Shown in pieces: positions 13,001 through 25,215 of a stretch of 64,000 bases of DNA. The notes below the pieces were generated by a model. That model saw nothing but the letters and a program-made list of their open reading frames with translations. It had not been told where the DNA came from and ran no database searches. Source of the DNA: Phalacrocorax aristotelis. Lineage: Eukaryota > Chordata > Aves > Suliformes > Phalacrocoracidae. A program made the translations under genes and the position numbers. Each line of letters begins with the position of its first letter. Positions within the stretch are counted from its first letter, which is position 1. The DNA lies in assembly GCF_949628215.1 (NCBI RefSeq), contig NC_134278.1:42219691-42283690 (forward strand), written 5' to 3'.

Positions 13001-13410
13001 TTACATACCTGATGCTGGCCACGGTCATGAAGACAATAGTAGCCTAGTTAGCTCCAGAGTTTGATGAGAACATCCTCTCCACTAGAGGAAAACTTACTGG
13101 TCTCCTGAGAAGCAGCCCCCCAATTTATTGTGTCTGTCCCCCCTGCAAACTGTGGCACTGCCCACCTCAGACCTTCTTGGTCCTTCTCTATGCTTGCTTG
13201 GGACACCTTCTCATGTGCCTGGTCTCTGCTTTCTTTATGTGGGTCTCATCAGCTTGTGCCCCTTGTGCCTTCCAAGATATATTGTATGGGAAGAACCCCC
13301 CTCCTTCCCCTCCTGGGAATGAACCTTTCTTAAGCTATTCCCAAACTGGGGAATGGGGCACAGAGTATAATGCATCCCCAGGGGAAGGAGCCCAGGGGTA
13401 AACTCAAATG
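13000..13410. other. C/T-rich unassigned block
   Basis: The plus strand is rich in C and T between about 13110 and 13320. That bias explains why all three forward frames stay open for about 65-75 codons there (13128-13401). Three overlapping open frames in one place point to composition, not coding. No family was recognised. Confidence 0.4.
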
Positions 13411-13639
13411 ATTACAGGGAAATAAATTCATTAAATGGCTGGATCTATGTGGTTCCAATCATGAATATCCCAGACTTTGCTTTATTTATTTATTGAGTGC
13501 TTTGTGCTCATCTATAGTTTATAGTCATTGTTTGCATCTAATACTAAACCACCCCCCCATTATATCTGCAATGTTTAAGCTAGCATATTATAGTGGTGTA
13601 ACAGATTGTATGACATGGCAACTCTTGACCTTTAAATAG

Positions 13640-13990
13640 CAGCCACTTTAAGAGTTCATTGTTTGAAAATAAATTAATGTGAAAGCTGAAATGTAGAAGA
13701 AATAAGATTATGCAATTTAGTCAAAAGATTATAGTCTTTTAATTTTTTTTTTTTTTTGGCCGAGACTATTCTGTTGCCGCTATTTGTTGACACCCAGGCT
13801 GTTAAATTCTTTTTCCTTCTCAAGGAATGTTAATTACCGAAAATGGGTATATGGACCTGCAGTTTCTATTAAATCCTTTAATCTGTACTGTGGAAGTACA
13901 TTCTATTATAAATGCACGCACAAAACATTAACTGGCTTTAAAAGGAGTTACTAGCCCTCACTGAGTGGAGAACAGATGACACCGTTGTTG
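13640..13990. promoter_or_regulatory. Candidate conserved noncoding block
   Basis: This stretch has the texture of vertebrate conserved noncoding DNA. It is AT-rich but not simple, with homeobox-like cores (AATTA, TTAAT, ATTA), and it retains CpG-containing words such as GGCCGAGAC and GTTGCCGC beside a T15 run (13743-13757). It has no open frame of note. The call is inferred from composition alone. It could equally be ordinary unique intergenic DNA. Confidence 0.25.
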
Positions 13991-13999
13991 AATAAGTTA

Positions 14000-15420
14000 C
14001 TCATCATGTCTGTCAAATGCATGAAATTTCATTAAAACGTTCTTTAAAGGGAAGAGTTAAGAACACAGAAGAGAAGCTAGTATTTTATTCAAAGAAAATT
14101 TAGCATTTTTTTATTGCAGACTCCTTATCTGGCCATACTAAATATATTACCACAGATGATATTTCAAAACAATGCAAAGTCACAAGCTACTCATTCATAC
14201 ACTCCATGTAGATGTTGCAGCACTTCTGAGTTTTATGGATAATATAGGTTTTAAGTCCTAATGTGTAGGAAATTAATAGTACAGTGGTCTGAAAAGTGAT
14301 GACTTCTCTGATAATAATGATAAACGGATTGAGGACTTGATGGATGTACCTAACCTAGTGGAGGTTAATGATTGTGTTCCCAAAAGATTTGATTTGGTAG
14401 TGATAAATTGAAGATGACCTGCAAAGATAAAGCACAGATCCCATTAATTTTACCAGTGCCTGCCCCCCACAGAACTAGATCAAAGGGTGCATTGAGTGCT
14501 TTCTTACCCCCAAAATAACAGATTGTTTTGTGTACTGTCCAGTGGCATCCACTTCTGCTGCAGTTGTTTAGTTCCTCTTCAGAGTAAACTACAAGGACAA
14601 GTATCTATTACATGGGCGAAGATTAACTCTTAATGGCAGGGCTAAAGAGAAAAACCTCTGAATATATATACTGACATAGGTTTGGGGTTAGGTGCAGTGT
14701 ACTGCTTGGTTCATTAGATGCCTCTGCTCTAATAGCAAAGTAATAACTTATGTAAAGGATTATGCTAAAAGGGAGAATCATGTTGGCTTTCCCCAGCTGC
14801 ACGACACCACACAGCCAGACACCAGAGGCCACATGATTAACAGCAAGAAGAGAGATACGAAAGCAACAAAACTGCATTTATTTTGGGGGGTTTCTGTAAG
14901 AAGATGATAGAGAAAATTAATATATTTCTGTCAACTTGCTCATTTTTCTAAAATGTTTTTTATATCCAAAGTACCTTTTTAAACACAGCCCTTTGTGGCG
15001 GTTAATATTTGTCACTACTTTGGGAAGGAAATATCAAATAAATTGATTATTTTAAACCAAATTTTCGAGACAGAATGTCCATGCTGCAAAAAGCAGTAAA
15101 ACTTCTCATGCATTTGTCAGTGTTCTGGAGAAATCAAAGATCTTACAGGCTTGTAAGACTGAATGGCCCTTTTAACCTCATCCTCTCACTGTATATTGTA
15201 CTAATAGGTGGGTAGGGAAGTGTGAGGAGGCTTGCATTATGTGTATCCCTATTGGGACTGGTTTTCGGTTGCTGCAGCTGTCAGTATGACCTTTTTCGTT
15301 GAATTAAATTAGCTTAAAACCCTTGTTTTTCAAAGTCTAGCTTCTCTTCATACAGTATTTGCATGAACACAGAGGTGATTTTTGCATATTACATTTTAAC
15401 AGTTAATTTTTAACACAATT
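14000..15420. other. No gene seen
   Basis: Overlapping open frames on opposite strands at 14623-14907 (71 and 84 codons) have no recognisable domain. No repeat family is assignable. Confidence 0.5.
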
Positions 15421-15424
15421 AATT

Positions 15425-16220
15425 TTAACAAAAGGTAGGGGAATAGGTCAGAACACAGAAAGGACAGGTTGAAGAATATTAAATAACTTAGATGTAGCCA
15501 AGTTGTCAGGACCTGATGAAATTAACTAAGCCAGAACTGTCTTTGAACTATTAGTAATTATGTTCAAGAACTCTAGGAGGACAAACAGAGTCCTACAAGA
15601 CTGGAGAAGGGAAAATACAGTACTATTTTATAAAAAATTAGGGGAAAAATTAAATGGAAAGGAAAAAAATTGAGCTATAGACAAGCCAGCCTAACTATGG
15701 CACTTACAAAGATATGATAACACTTTTTAAAATGACCATTTTATGAAAGCCCAGAGAAGGCTGACCTTGTTTTGCTAAGAACAAATGTGCTCAACCCCCT
15801 CCATATTCCTTCCTGAAGAGGACAACTGCAAAACATAGTGCGGAGACTTATGGGCGATATTAGCAAGATTTTTCACATGGTCAAAATATTCTAATAACGA
15901 AAGAAAGAAAATGTAGTCCAGGAGAAATTAGTAAGATGTGGTTACATTAATGGTTTGTTACTGAAGTAGTAGGAGAGAATCTTATTTGTAGGAGGCCATT
16001 TCAATGTGACGCTATCCAGTATATTTGTTTGCCAACTAAGTCAGCAAAGCAGGGAATATTTTTCTTTTGGATCACAAATAATTACATTTGGATGAAAATT
16101 TTAGAAAGTAGGGACTTTTAAGGATGGCAATGATGTTGGAGATGGTCCTAATGAAAAGAGAACCATCCAAAGTATATCAGAAGAAATTAACTGAAGACCA
16201 GTTTGAAGTTATGCAGTTAA
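15425..16220 (+). mobile_element. Decayed CR1/L3-clade LINE, reverse transcriptase relic
   Basis: Relic of the reverse transcriptase part of a CR1-clade LINE, the domain that copies element RNA into the target site. In one frame, 15488-15526 reads LDVAKLSGPDEIN, which matches the family's LK-x-x-KSxGPDEI motif. Further on, still in that frame, 15590-15613 reads VLQDWRRE, which fits the family's VP-x-DWR+ motif. A third segment near 15856-15891 reads DISKIFHMVKIF, where intact elements have [13 protein letters not shown], so the RT2 aspartates are lost. Nucleotide similarity to the older, reptile-like CR1 type appears to continue past 16,000, with the 3' limit uncertain. In-frame stops and frameshifts show that it is long dead. 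It is probably from the same old clade as the relic at 430-900. Confidence 0.65.
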
Positions 16221-19200
16221 GCACCATACCTCTATTGCAAAATTACATAATTACCCTGCATAAAATGTACAGTGTAATGAAGTGCATAGGCAGTTGATGT
16301 TATGACCTTGTTGTAAAAAAAAGTGAACTTCATGTCAGTATTTGTTTACCAAAGTGTAGCATATAATACGAGAGGTAATTTTTACATTTCCTTTATTGTT
16401 TATTCAGCCTATTCTAATTTCTGTTGTATTTTGGGCACTACATTTTAAGATAATATCAGTAAAACAGAAGCTCTTTTAAAAAAATCAGGAATAGCCTCTG
16501 AGAAATGGTTGAAAGAAAAGACCATGTCTTCTGTAGAGAGGAGAAGGATGGCTTCAAATATAGTGAAAGTGATGACAAAACCAGCGGTGGCCTGTTGCTG
16601 CATGCAATCTCACAAGCACTGGGTTTTATGCAGAAGGTAAAAATGCTTCTCACAGGTAGTCCTTGAAAACAGGTTAGAAGTGGTTTTGATCCTGCCACAA
16701 ACTAAGATGATGAGCTACACTGCTTCCTGAATTTGTCAGTCCTGTTTTGTTTTCTGTGACTCCATTTCATCCATGCATGCATTGCTGTGAACTGATACAA
16801 AGTATTCTTGGAATATGCTACTCTATGCTACTTTTTTCTTTCAGTTTGGTTACTCTTACAATTTGTATACATCGTATTATATGACATAAATTTTGGATGC
16901 CTCACATGCACATTTCTAATTATCTCAAAATACTGTGTATCAGCAATATTTTCCATGAGTTTTGTTGTCTATGGAATATCATTAATCTGAACTAAATAGT
17001 TTTTCATTCAGAAATGCTATCCTGCTGCCACTGGAATTGACTGGGTGAGTATTATCTACTGGTCTTTAATTAGGTAAGATATAATGGCCAGAATTATTCC
17101 TATTGCTCATTTCTATCTTTACTCCCACTTCAACAATTCATTATTTTCCTAATTCTTTCAACAAAGGAAAATTAGTACAAAGTAAGAATTAGATATCTTT
17201 TTGTTAGCCTTCAGAATACAAGCTGCAGAGTAGTTTACAAGTGGTTGGACTACATGAATTTTATCAATATTGAGGACTTTTTTCATCAGTCATGTAGATT
17301 TTAGGTGGAAAACCATAAAGAATGCCACTGATTCAGAGAAGATAAATGCAGTTTACAGCAAGCCTTGTCTAATCGATGTCCTCTGAAAATGGTGCCGAAA
17401 CACAGGAATGAGTATCCAAATTCAAATAGTGTACTTTTAGATAAACCTCATAGCTGGGCATCAGAGACACTGAGTTCATTAAAGCAGGTGCTTCTTATAG
17501 AAGAAAAAAACGTAGCTGCTAATCCCATGCATTTTTGTATCTCCAGATGCTGGAAAGAGTTTGCGCAAGTAACAGACATTACAGATCCTGTTGGACCTCT
17601 GTGTTTGGAAACACAAAACCTGTAGTGATATAATAGTCACTCATTTTTGTTATGATAACTATTTTATTTTTTGCTAGCTCTTTTCTGTAAACAAGAACTA
17701 CAATCATATTCAGGCACTCTCCTTGGGAGCCCTGGGGACAGGGATAACTGAAAAATTACCATGTTACAGAATAATCCTGGAAATTTAGACCTAGTTTTTT
17801 ATGCTGTATGTTAGCTTTCAAACTAATAAAGGACTAAATATTTGCTTTTGCTTTTCATTAACACTGACATTACCCCATTGCGAATGATGCAAATGTTATC
17901 AAATGCCACTGAATGAATGAATATGAAAAAATGAACACAGTAGTGTACATTATATTCAGTGCCATCTGAATTTTGTTTTCCATTTAAACAAGACTAAAGC
18001 CTACTTTTCATAAACACAAATACAATCAAACCTTGAATGTTACAAACATTGTCAGTGTATGGTAAAGGTCAGGAAAGTTCAAATGATAGTTGAGGTGAAT
18101 CATTCCACTCTGAAAGCTCAGTACCCTGAAATTTAGATTACTAGTCTGAATGTAATGATTAATCTCATAATAAATAATCCATAGTTTAACCATATTAGAA
18201 ATAATATTTCAGGAAAAAAACCCACAAAACATTAGAGCTATAATAACTTTCTTACGTAGCTTTTATAGCTACTTTGCAGAAGGGAAAATAACTACATAAA
18301 CCCACGTAAATATTTATAAAAATATATTTACAGGTCAGGATAACATTGATTTTGAAGAATCTTTAGTAACTATTTTATCTGTATCACTGTAAAGTGTAAC
18401 AAAAGATTCATAGATGTTTTATATAGGCACACATAAACATTCTGTATTTCAGAGAAAAGATTGCGGGCTATATTGTTGACAGAACATCACTGGTGTGCAT
18501 GAAAAGGAAGACAGTCTATTGCTTACTCATTTTAGCCTATGGAGCAGATGCAATGTGGATGGAGTCAGGATAATACACCATATTTCTCTGGGAAAACAAG
18601 AAATGTTTCCCATTCATATGGAGTAAACAGCTAGCCCATTCTTGAGGGAACTGCAGTTCCTTATGCGTTATTTCACACAAAGTTATTGGGAAAATTTAGC
18701 TATATTAGCCAAAATACCTTCTGCAGTTTGGCACTTCTATGTTATCAGACAGCAATATAAGACTGCCTTTACCATATCCTTGACCTCTAAGTAATTATCA
18801 ATATTGGCCCCTATATGGTACATGTAATTTTTTACTTACATAAATCTTTAAAGGTTAAGGAATACAGGAGATTTTCAGGAAGCCAAGTGGAAATGCTGTT
18901 TGTAGCCTATAACACTTAGAAACAAATTTGTCAATAACGTTTATTCTGCATGTCTGCACAAATTTATCCCTTTTTAAGTACAAATCCTCAATAGTCTCCA
19001 TTTCGACTTCTTTTTAGGTTAGACCCAACAAATTCCTCCATGAAAGGCAACTCAAGGTCACAGTCCTCCAAGGATATTTTTATCCAATCAATCCTTCATA
19101 AAACTTGAAACGTATAAAAGCATTATTGAACAAATAAGAAGCAGCATCTCTTTTAACAATTACTTGGCTCCATAATGAAATTTTGCAAACTTGCCTCCTT

Positions 19201-19520
19201 TAACTCTCTCTAACAAATTCATGCCTGCCAGAAGTGGAATTTTCCTTTATTTAATTTTGCTAATTTCTCTTGAACAAACTGGGGAAGGAGATGTGGCGGA
19301 AGGTGAATGGATAGACAATGCAATATGCAAAACCCAAAAGGCTGAGGGTAAAAACAAATAAAATGAAATAATCAAATAGAAAAATAAATTTTGCATTAGA
19401 AGTTTAAAAAAAAAATAAAAAAAAGCTAGCAGCCTGACTCCAAGTCCAAAGTAAGCAGTTCATAAAAGCATTAACAGAGGCATATGTGATACATAAAAAG
19501 TACAGTATTCAAGAGACATC
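16221..19520. other. No gene seen
   Basis: AT-rich unique-looking DNA. The longest open frame, 17365-17625 plus (86 codons), has no domain, no coding-like composition and no splice context that I can defend. Confidence 0.5.
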
Positions 19521-19529
19521 AACACCAGA

Positions 19530-19990
19530 TGTGTTTGTTTAATAGCTCGAGCAATTAAGATGTGAAACAGGCAGTCTTTTAGCCTCCTTAATGTTGCTTC
19601 CATCCTCATGTTGCTTTGCCTTAATTTGGTTCCCTGGAGTAAATGACTCCAGTGAAGCTGACAGCTGGGTGTTTCTGGATATATTCTCCTTCCTCATGGC
19701 CCAAACAGCTTATTGGAGCAGATTCCTGGTGCTCAGAACTGTCCATAATTAATCATAAAAAGGTGAAGTGCCCATCCGTCTTGCATTTTCAATAAATCTG
19801 GAGTTAACATTTTATGGTTGCGAGTGGGCTTGTTCTGAGTCAGGGAATAAAAATTTAAGATTGAATTGTGAATAAGTAGGTGTCTTTTATTTGACTCTGG
19901 CCTCATATCTTCCTATTGGCACTGTTATTTAACCTGTAATACACTATTATTCTGCTCAGTGACATGTTTTCCTGGCACTGCTGCTGATGT
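19530..19990. promoter_or_regulatory. Candidate conserved noncoding block
   Basis: Non-repetitive sequence with clustered homeobox-like cores, including GCAATTAAG near 19551 and the double core CATAATTAATCATAAA near 19744. It also carries a near-palindromic GGAGTAAATGACTCC at 19636-19650, whose centre ATGACTC resembles an AP-1/bZIP site. No open frame spans it. It reads like developmental enhancer DNA, but that is inference from motif density only. It could be neutral. Confidence 0.28.
19636..19650. promoter_or_regulatory. AP-1/bZIP-like near-palindrome
   Basis: GGAGTAAATGACTCC has paired ends (GGAGT and ACTCC) and an ATGACTC core close to the AP-1 consensus TGAGTCA. It is a single site with no proof of use. 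Confidence 0.25.
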
Positions 19991-20055
19991 ACTTTGATTT
20001 ATACAATGCCACTTTCAATGCTTTGCCTTTTGGTCTGATTTTGAGATCTCAGTTT

Positions 20056-20101
20056 ACACACCCACACCCATCCACACACACCCCCCCACACCCACACACC
20101 C
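20056..20101 (-). repeat. CA/C-rich tract, possible G-quadruplex on minus strand
   Basis: The plus strand carries CCC runs at 20061-20063, 20067-20069, 20081-20087 (seven C), 20091-20093 and 20099-20101, separated by CACA-type spacers. Read on the minus strand this gives at least four G3 tracts with loops of 1-5 bases, which meets the usual quadruplex pattern. It probably began as a CA microsatellite. Confidence 0.7.
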
Positions 20102-20104
20102 AGG

Positions 20105-21090
20105 ACCAGGAAAACCAATGTTTCATAACCTAAGCAAATGCTCAGACTACTTCTGGATAGTAAATGCACTATAATAAAGTGCATAAAATAAAGATAATTA
20201 ACGCAATGTCAGTGTACCTAAGATGAAGTGATTACACAGCCTTTATATATGTACGCAAAGCATCAGGCTAAGTTTCAGCTGTTACTCAAGCATAATGGAG
20301 ATGTAAAAGAAGAGAACAGTCATGACTGCAGATGTTCCTGAGACATGGATGAGACCAGCTATGTACTAGGGGTTCAATCTCTACAACTCTAATTAGTTTA
20401 CATCCGAGAGTAAATTACCATGGACGATATAAGCTATTCCCTTCTCCAAACAAGCCAAGAAGCAATGAAAAGCACCCTACTCTGTGAAGCCTTTTGCTGT
20501 TTGTAAGCAGGATGTCTCTGAGAACTTGGTAATCCCTCAGTCTTCAACTTTGCCTAAACAGAGCCAGAATTTAGCCTTTAGCAAGAATACATTGACAGAT
20601 GCTAAAGACCTTGATGTTCCTTTGCTTTTAGAGAGATGTGCTAGTCCTCCAGGGACACAATGTAATTTTAGTTGAACAAAGCAGCACGCCTTGATTAGAG
20701 CTGAGCTAAGAGCAAACCTTCACATTTCTGACTTTGTCTACACTGTTATACAGAAGTTTGGTTTTCTGCTTCTTTATTCCTGGTAATCTTAGGATTTTTC
20801 TCCAGTCATATTTCTAAGCCTATCTTGCCCTGCTACATGTTCCTCTGTTCTCTGATACCTTATTTTCATGGACTGTATATGCATTTGGAAGCCTTATCCT
20901 AAAAATGGTCTGCATGTTGCAGTGGAAATACTTACTTTTTGTGAATTAATTTCTTTTTGACATACCTGAAAAACAGATTGCATGGTTTTATTAACTAACA
21001 CTCTGTAATTCCACTGCATATTTGAGAAATTTAATGAATTCAGTTGAAGCAGACTCCCTTGAGTGTTTCCTTTTATTTTATAAGACTACA
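20105..21090. other. No gene seen
   Basis: Nothing assignable. The open frame at 20484-20675 plus (63 codons) has no domain. Confidence 0.5.
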
Positions 21091-21094
21091 GGAA

Positions 21095-21370
21095 AGACCA
21101 GCCTTGACATCTTGTTGATCTATAAACCCCCCAGATACTTAACAGTTGCAAGAGCTGCTGATAGAGAAGTTATCTAACATGATTATTGAGACAGTAATAT
21201 TTATTATCTTGGAAGACTTCAACAGCAACGTAGCTGATGTCCCCATTTGCCTACTGAAATTTTCACAAAGGTTTCCTTCAAATAATCTGACTCACACATT
21301 CATATATAATTTTATTTACTTGAATGCCTGAACAGGACATGGAGCACTGTTGTCTCCACAGTTTCCTCTC
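21095..21370 (+). mobile_element. L2-like LINE relic, endonuclease region
   Basis: Probable remnant of an ancient L2-type LINE, from the endonuclease half of its ORF2. At 21103-21141 one frame reads LDILLIYKPPRYL, close to the L2 motif LLhYRPP. In a shifted frame from 21146 the sequence holds IILEDFNSNVADVP, then LLKF and NNLTHTFI. This is the order of the L2 block GDFNhHVDDP, AAKF and LTQ-x-h. The DFN core is kept but the preceding Gly is Glu. A frameshift separates the two parts, and no later RT motif is visible. The VADVP spacing fits L2 better than CR1, which has NHPDI there. Limits are approximate, and a chance resemblance is possible because each motif is short. Confidence 0.45.
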
Positions 21371-24300
21371 ACAGTAACAACAAAATAATTTGTCAACAGA
21401 GAAGGCTTCTGAATAATGGAGTAAAAACTTCCATAGGTGAAAAGAGAGAGAACATGGACCTTAATGTCATGAAAAATAAGAGGGAGCGTCAAATTGATTA
21501 CATTCAGACTGAAGAAATTTTTGGCTTATTTTTCAAGCAGAAGTTCCTCACAAATGCTGATGTTAAAGGATCCGTAGGTAGCCAAGAATATATATGGCTG
21601 AGCAACTGATGACCTTTATTCATTTAAAGTGGGGCTTATATGTCCATCCACTTCTTATGATGCAGGATGGAGTCACCTGGATCATCTGAGTATCTGCGGC
21701 AGCCTCATTAATCATGACTTCAGGCATCTGTCTTGGTTATTTCAGAACAATATCTCAGCAATAAAAACCAGGGCAATAAGAAACATAGACTGGTGTTAAA
21801 TATCAGATATTTTTAACCTTATGTACATTTTAAAAGATTAAACAAATGCCTTAATACTTAACCAAAGCATTAATAACATCTTACTTTTTTATCCTAACCT
21901 GAAATATATCACAAATATTTCCCATTGTAGACAACAATATTATTTAATTCCAGCTCTAGAAAAAAAGTCAGAAAGAGAAACAGCTAAAATTTTTTTTGCA
22001 TTTAATTCCTACTCATATGTTAAGGGACCATGAATAATGAGACCTAGAAAGGGAGGTAAATGGAAATACTGATGTGAAGCTGTGTATCTACATTTCATTC
22101 GGAGGAGGTGTTCCTCAGTACGTCACTTTGGGATGCGGACCACTATCTAGAGAACGCTCAAAATGCAGCACACATTTCCTTATACCCAGGAATTTCTTAT
22201 CAGTTTGAGAATAATACAATATTAATATGAAGTGATGACACTTGCACTGTGCAGTGCTATTATGCCTTCAAAATAATATTTGCACAAAAATTAAACTTAA
22301 TTTTACAGGAAGGAATATTTTATAGATGTGTGTGTATGCATGTCTAGGCAAAGCGCAATATGGGACTTAAGTTTATTTTTCTACAATTAAAACCAACGCA
22401 AGCAAACTTGTGTTGCTGGAATAAGTTTAGATTGTAGTCTGATCAGGCTAGAGAAAATTTCAGCTGAGAATATTGCAGCTGTCAACTGCTTTTCATTTCA
22501 GGGAATTAATCAAGCTGGCTGTTCAGAGAGTTTTTGAGAATGTTCATTATTTCAGCTATTAATTTTTAAAAGCAGCAAATGTTGCAAGTCAACAGCATCC
22601 ATAAAAATTGATTTATTGTGCAATTTACCTCATGCTACTAGATGGAAAGAGAAGGTTTTGTATACCTACTCTTCCTCCTCTCAATTTTCTGAGGCATCCA
22701 CTGTATGTGAGTATGTATTTTTAAAGAAAATTTATTTAGCTAAAAGTAATAGAATCCTTTTTGCATTGGTTTTACACCAATGTGGTTGGGCAATATTTGA
22801 CCACTTGCAAGAACTGCAGAATTTAACATTAAAGAGAATGAGAAACAAAAACAATTGCACAGGGAAATAGTCACGGAAGTTTAATCTGAAACTGGTGGAG
22901 TCTTACTATAAGGCTGCATTAGTCATCAGTATAGTTCTCTAGGCTTCAATCTCAATGAAATCTATAAAGTGCTATTCTTTTATAACATGCAGTTGGTGTA
23001 TTTGCCTACGGGTCCCTTAAAAACAAGTTTTTCATCACTTAGGTAAACATAGCTAGAGGGAAGCTTCTGTTAAACACCTGACTTAATGAAGCTTCTTGCT
23101 GCAGACTAAGCATCCTGTTTGCATTGGAGGGGAAATATATCTCAAATTTAGAGATCTGGACTTATCAGACAGACTAATTCACAGTGTTTGAAGTATCTGA
23201 AAGAAGGCCTTTATGCTAAATATGGTTTACAGAATGGTACAACACAGTCACCTGGTACAAAGGTACATCTTTGTGAGCAATTTCAGTCCCTGCTATGTAA
23301 CACTTTCGGTATAGCAGTTGCTAAAGGCTTGGTGCCACTGTGATTTATGGGAATTCAGTTAGGGTCAGGAATGAACCTTTGCTTCTTTAGGTGATGTAGT
23401 ATAGTCTTGACTTGAGGGCTTTGTCATTTGCATGTCCATGGTAAAAGTGACAGGCAGTGAGGGGCCCTGCTATTTTATACAAATTAGGTCCGCTGTGGGT
23501 ATCCCTTCCCTGAACAGCAGATATAACATGCAAAGTCCATGCCCCTGTTACACTGATCTGACTGGAGACTGCTGGACTTGACCTGTTCATGCAAGGCTTC
23601 AAGGGGGAAAATAAAAACCAACAAAACAACCAACTGTTTCAATAAATAACTCCTGAACAGATTTTCTACGAGATTTAGAGGGAAATGGAAACTTGTAGTA
23701 CAGAACAAACCTTCAAACAGGTTATTAATAATTCAAAAGAGAGACATAAATCAGCCTGAAAATCTTGACCATCAGGGAAGAGGATATTGCACAGTTCATG
23801 AAAATGGCCAATAATATTAAAGAAATGGAAGATCGCCTCAGTCCTTTAAGATTCTAAAACTGTGGATCTGAGGATCAAAGATCTACATTAACACAATGAG
23901 AAAGAAAGACTATATAACATTTTTATAGTGTTTGGCTGCTTGATAGCTTTGCTCAGGAAAATATTAACTTACTTTGGACTTTCATATCTGAAATATAGTC
24001 CAGATTATGAAATGAATAACATTGCATTTGCTTTGACTGCAGAAATCCAGAGTGTTGGGACCACTATTTGTTTTACAAATCCTTTTTATATTGCATATCT
24101 AAATATTCCGCAGATAAAAAAAGAGATGAGGGATTGCTCAGATATACTTTTTAAAAAGAAAGGACAGTATGGGGTGACATTTCCTGAGCAGTTTTACAGG
24201 AGAGAGCCACAAAGAAAGTAAGTCTTTTATGTACACATTTCCCACACAATATTTTTACTTCCCATTAACTTCTTATTAATAACATAAAGTCCCTAAAAAC

Positions 24301-25160
24301 CAGAGAGCTTAGGCTGTGTTGCAAGACCTTTATAGAACCATTTATGTGCCTTAGCTTCAGGCTTTTGTATAACCCTTGGGTGGGCATTCAATGACACCAA
24401 AACACACCTGTGGGGGGCTTGTGGATTAAGTAATAAGTGGTGAGTCCCCTGTTGGGACATTGCTCTTATCATTATCATCTTGATCCTCAAAAATATTCAA
24501 GCTGGTAATGATTTTATGCTACCTACTGTGTAAGATTTCAGCTTCAGTGTAACATTTAATAAAGCATTATCTGTGGAGTTCAGTGGTGCTGTATCCATAA
24601 GAGTTGCCTTTGGAAGACATTGTGAGGCTGAGAAGTGGCATCTGTGTAACACAAACATGGGAAATAATGAAATAAAAACAAGCTACACGATATGCAGAGA
24701 TAAAATTTCACTGCAACTAATGAAGAAAAATAATATCAAAAGGAAAAATATTGAAACAGAATGCAAACAAATAAAGCAATAGGAAAGAAGAAAGACAAAT
24801 AACAAGAGCAAACTAAGAAATGAATAACAAATAATAAACCAATAACAAATAATGAACAATAACAAACTAGACTTTAGAAATAATCAAAGTGAGAAAGAAA
24901 GGAAAAAAAGTGTATTATACGAGAAGCAGATTAGTGCTGTGTGCGCTTGGGATCAACAACTCAAATTCCTTTCATAGGTAAAATGGGTTAGGGAATATTT
25001 TTGCCAAAGTTTCGCACATCACAATAAACACCTCACAGTTTGCTGCACTAATTGTTCATCAAGAGAGACCTTAGAATTGCTAACCTGTGGATTAGCATGC
25101 AGGTTCATGGAAGGAGTGTGATATCAGGAAGCACATAAGCTGCTTTGTGTTTGTCTCAAG
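21371..25160. other. No gene seen; A-rich tandem repeat at 24.8 kb
   Basis: Unassigned AT-rich DNA. The 97-codon plus frame at 23928-24221 ends just before a GTAAGT (about 24219) and was considered as an exon. It has no acceptor I can defend and no known domain. A small inverted repeat, CATTGGT/ACCAATG, lies near 22764-22782. Confidence 0.45.
24797..24867. repeat. Imperfect 17-18-bp A-rich tandem repeat
   Basis: The unit AATAACAAATAATAAACC (24823-24840) recurs as a 17-base version at 24841-24857 and a 10-base partial version at 24858-24867. A more diverged copy precedes them. It is a low-complexity minisatellite. Confidence 0.75.
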
Positions 25161-25164
25161 GCAC

Positions 25165-25215
25165 GGTGAGTGTTTGAGGGAATCTCTCCATTAACTTCAG
25201 TGGTCTTTGGATCAG
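25165..25215 (+). repeat. Fragment of an old amniote repeat (palindromic family)
   Basis: The words CTCCATTAACTTCAGTGG and CTTTGGATCAGG follow each other here. I recall this pairing (a TTGACTTCAATGG-type core, then TTTGGATCAGG) from an old interspersed repeat common in birds, turtles and crocodilians, whose name I cannot give with certainty. It belongs in outline with the copies near 27.97 and 30.3 kb. Confidence 0.4.

Noticed and set aside
13128..13401. Three overlapping forward open frames as a gene
   Set aside because: All three frames open together points to C/T-rich composition, not coding.
23928..24221. 97-codon frame ending beside a GTAAGT donor-like site, possible exon
   Set aside because: No convincing acceptor with branch point upstream and no recognisable protein family. 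GTAAGT is frequent by chance.
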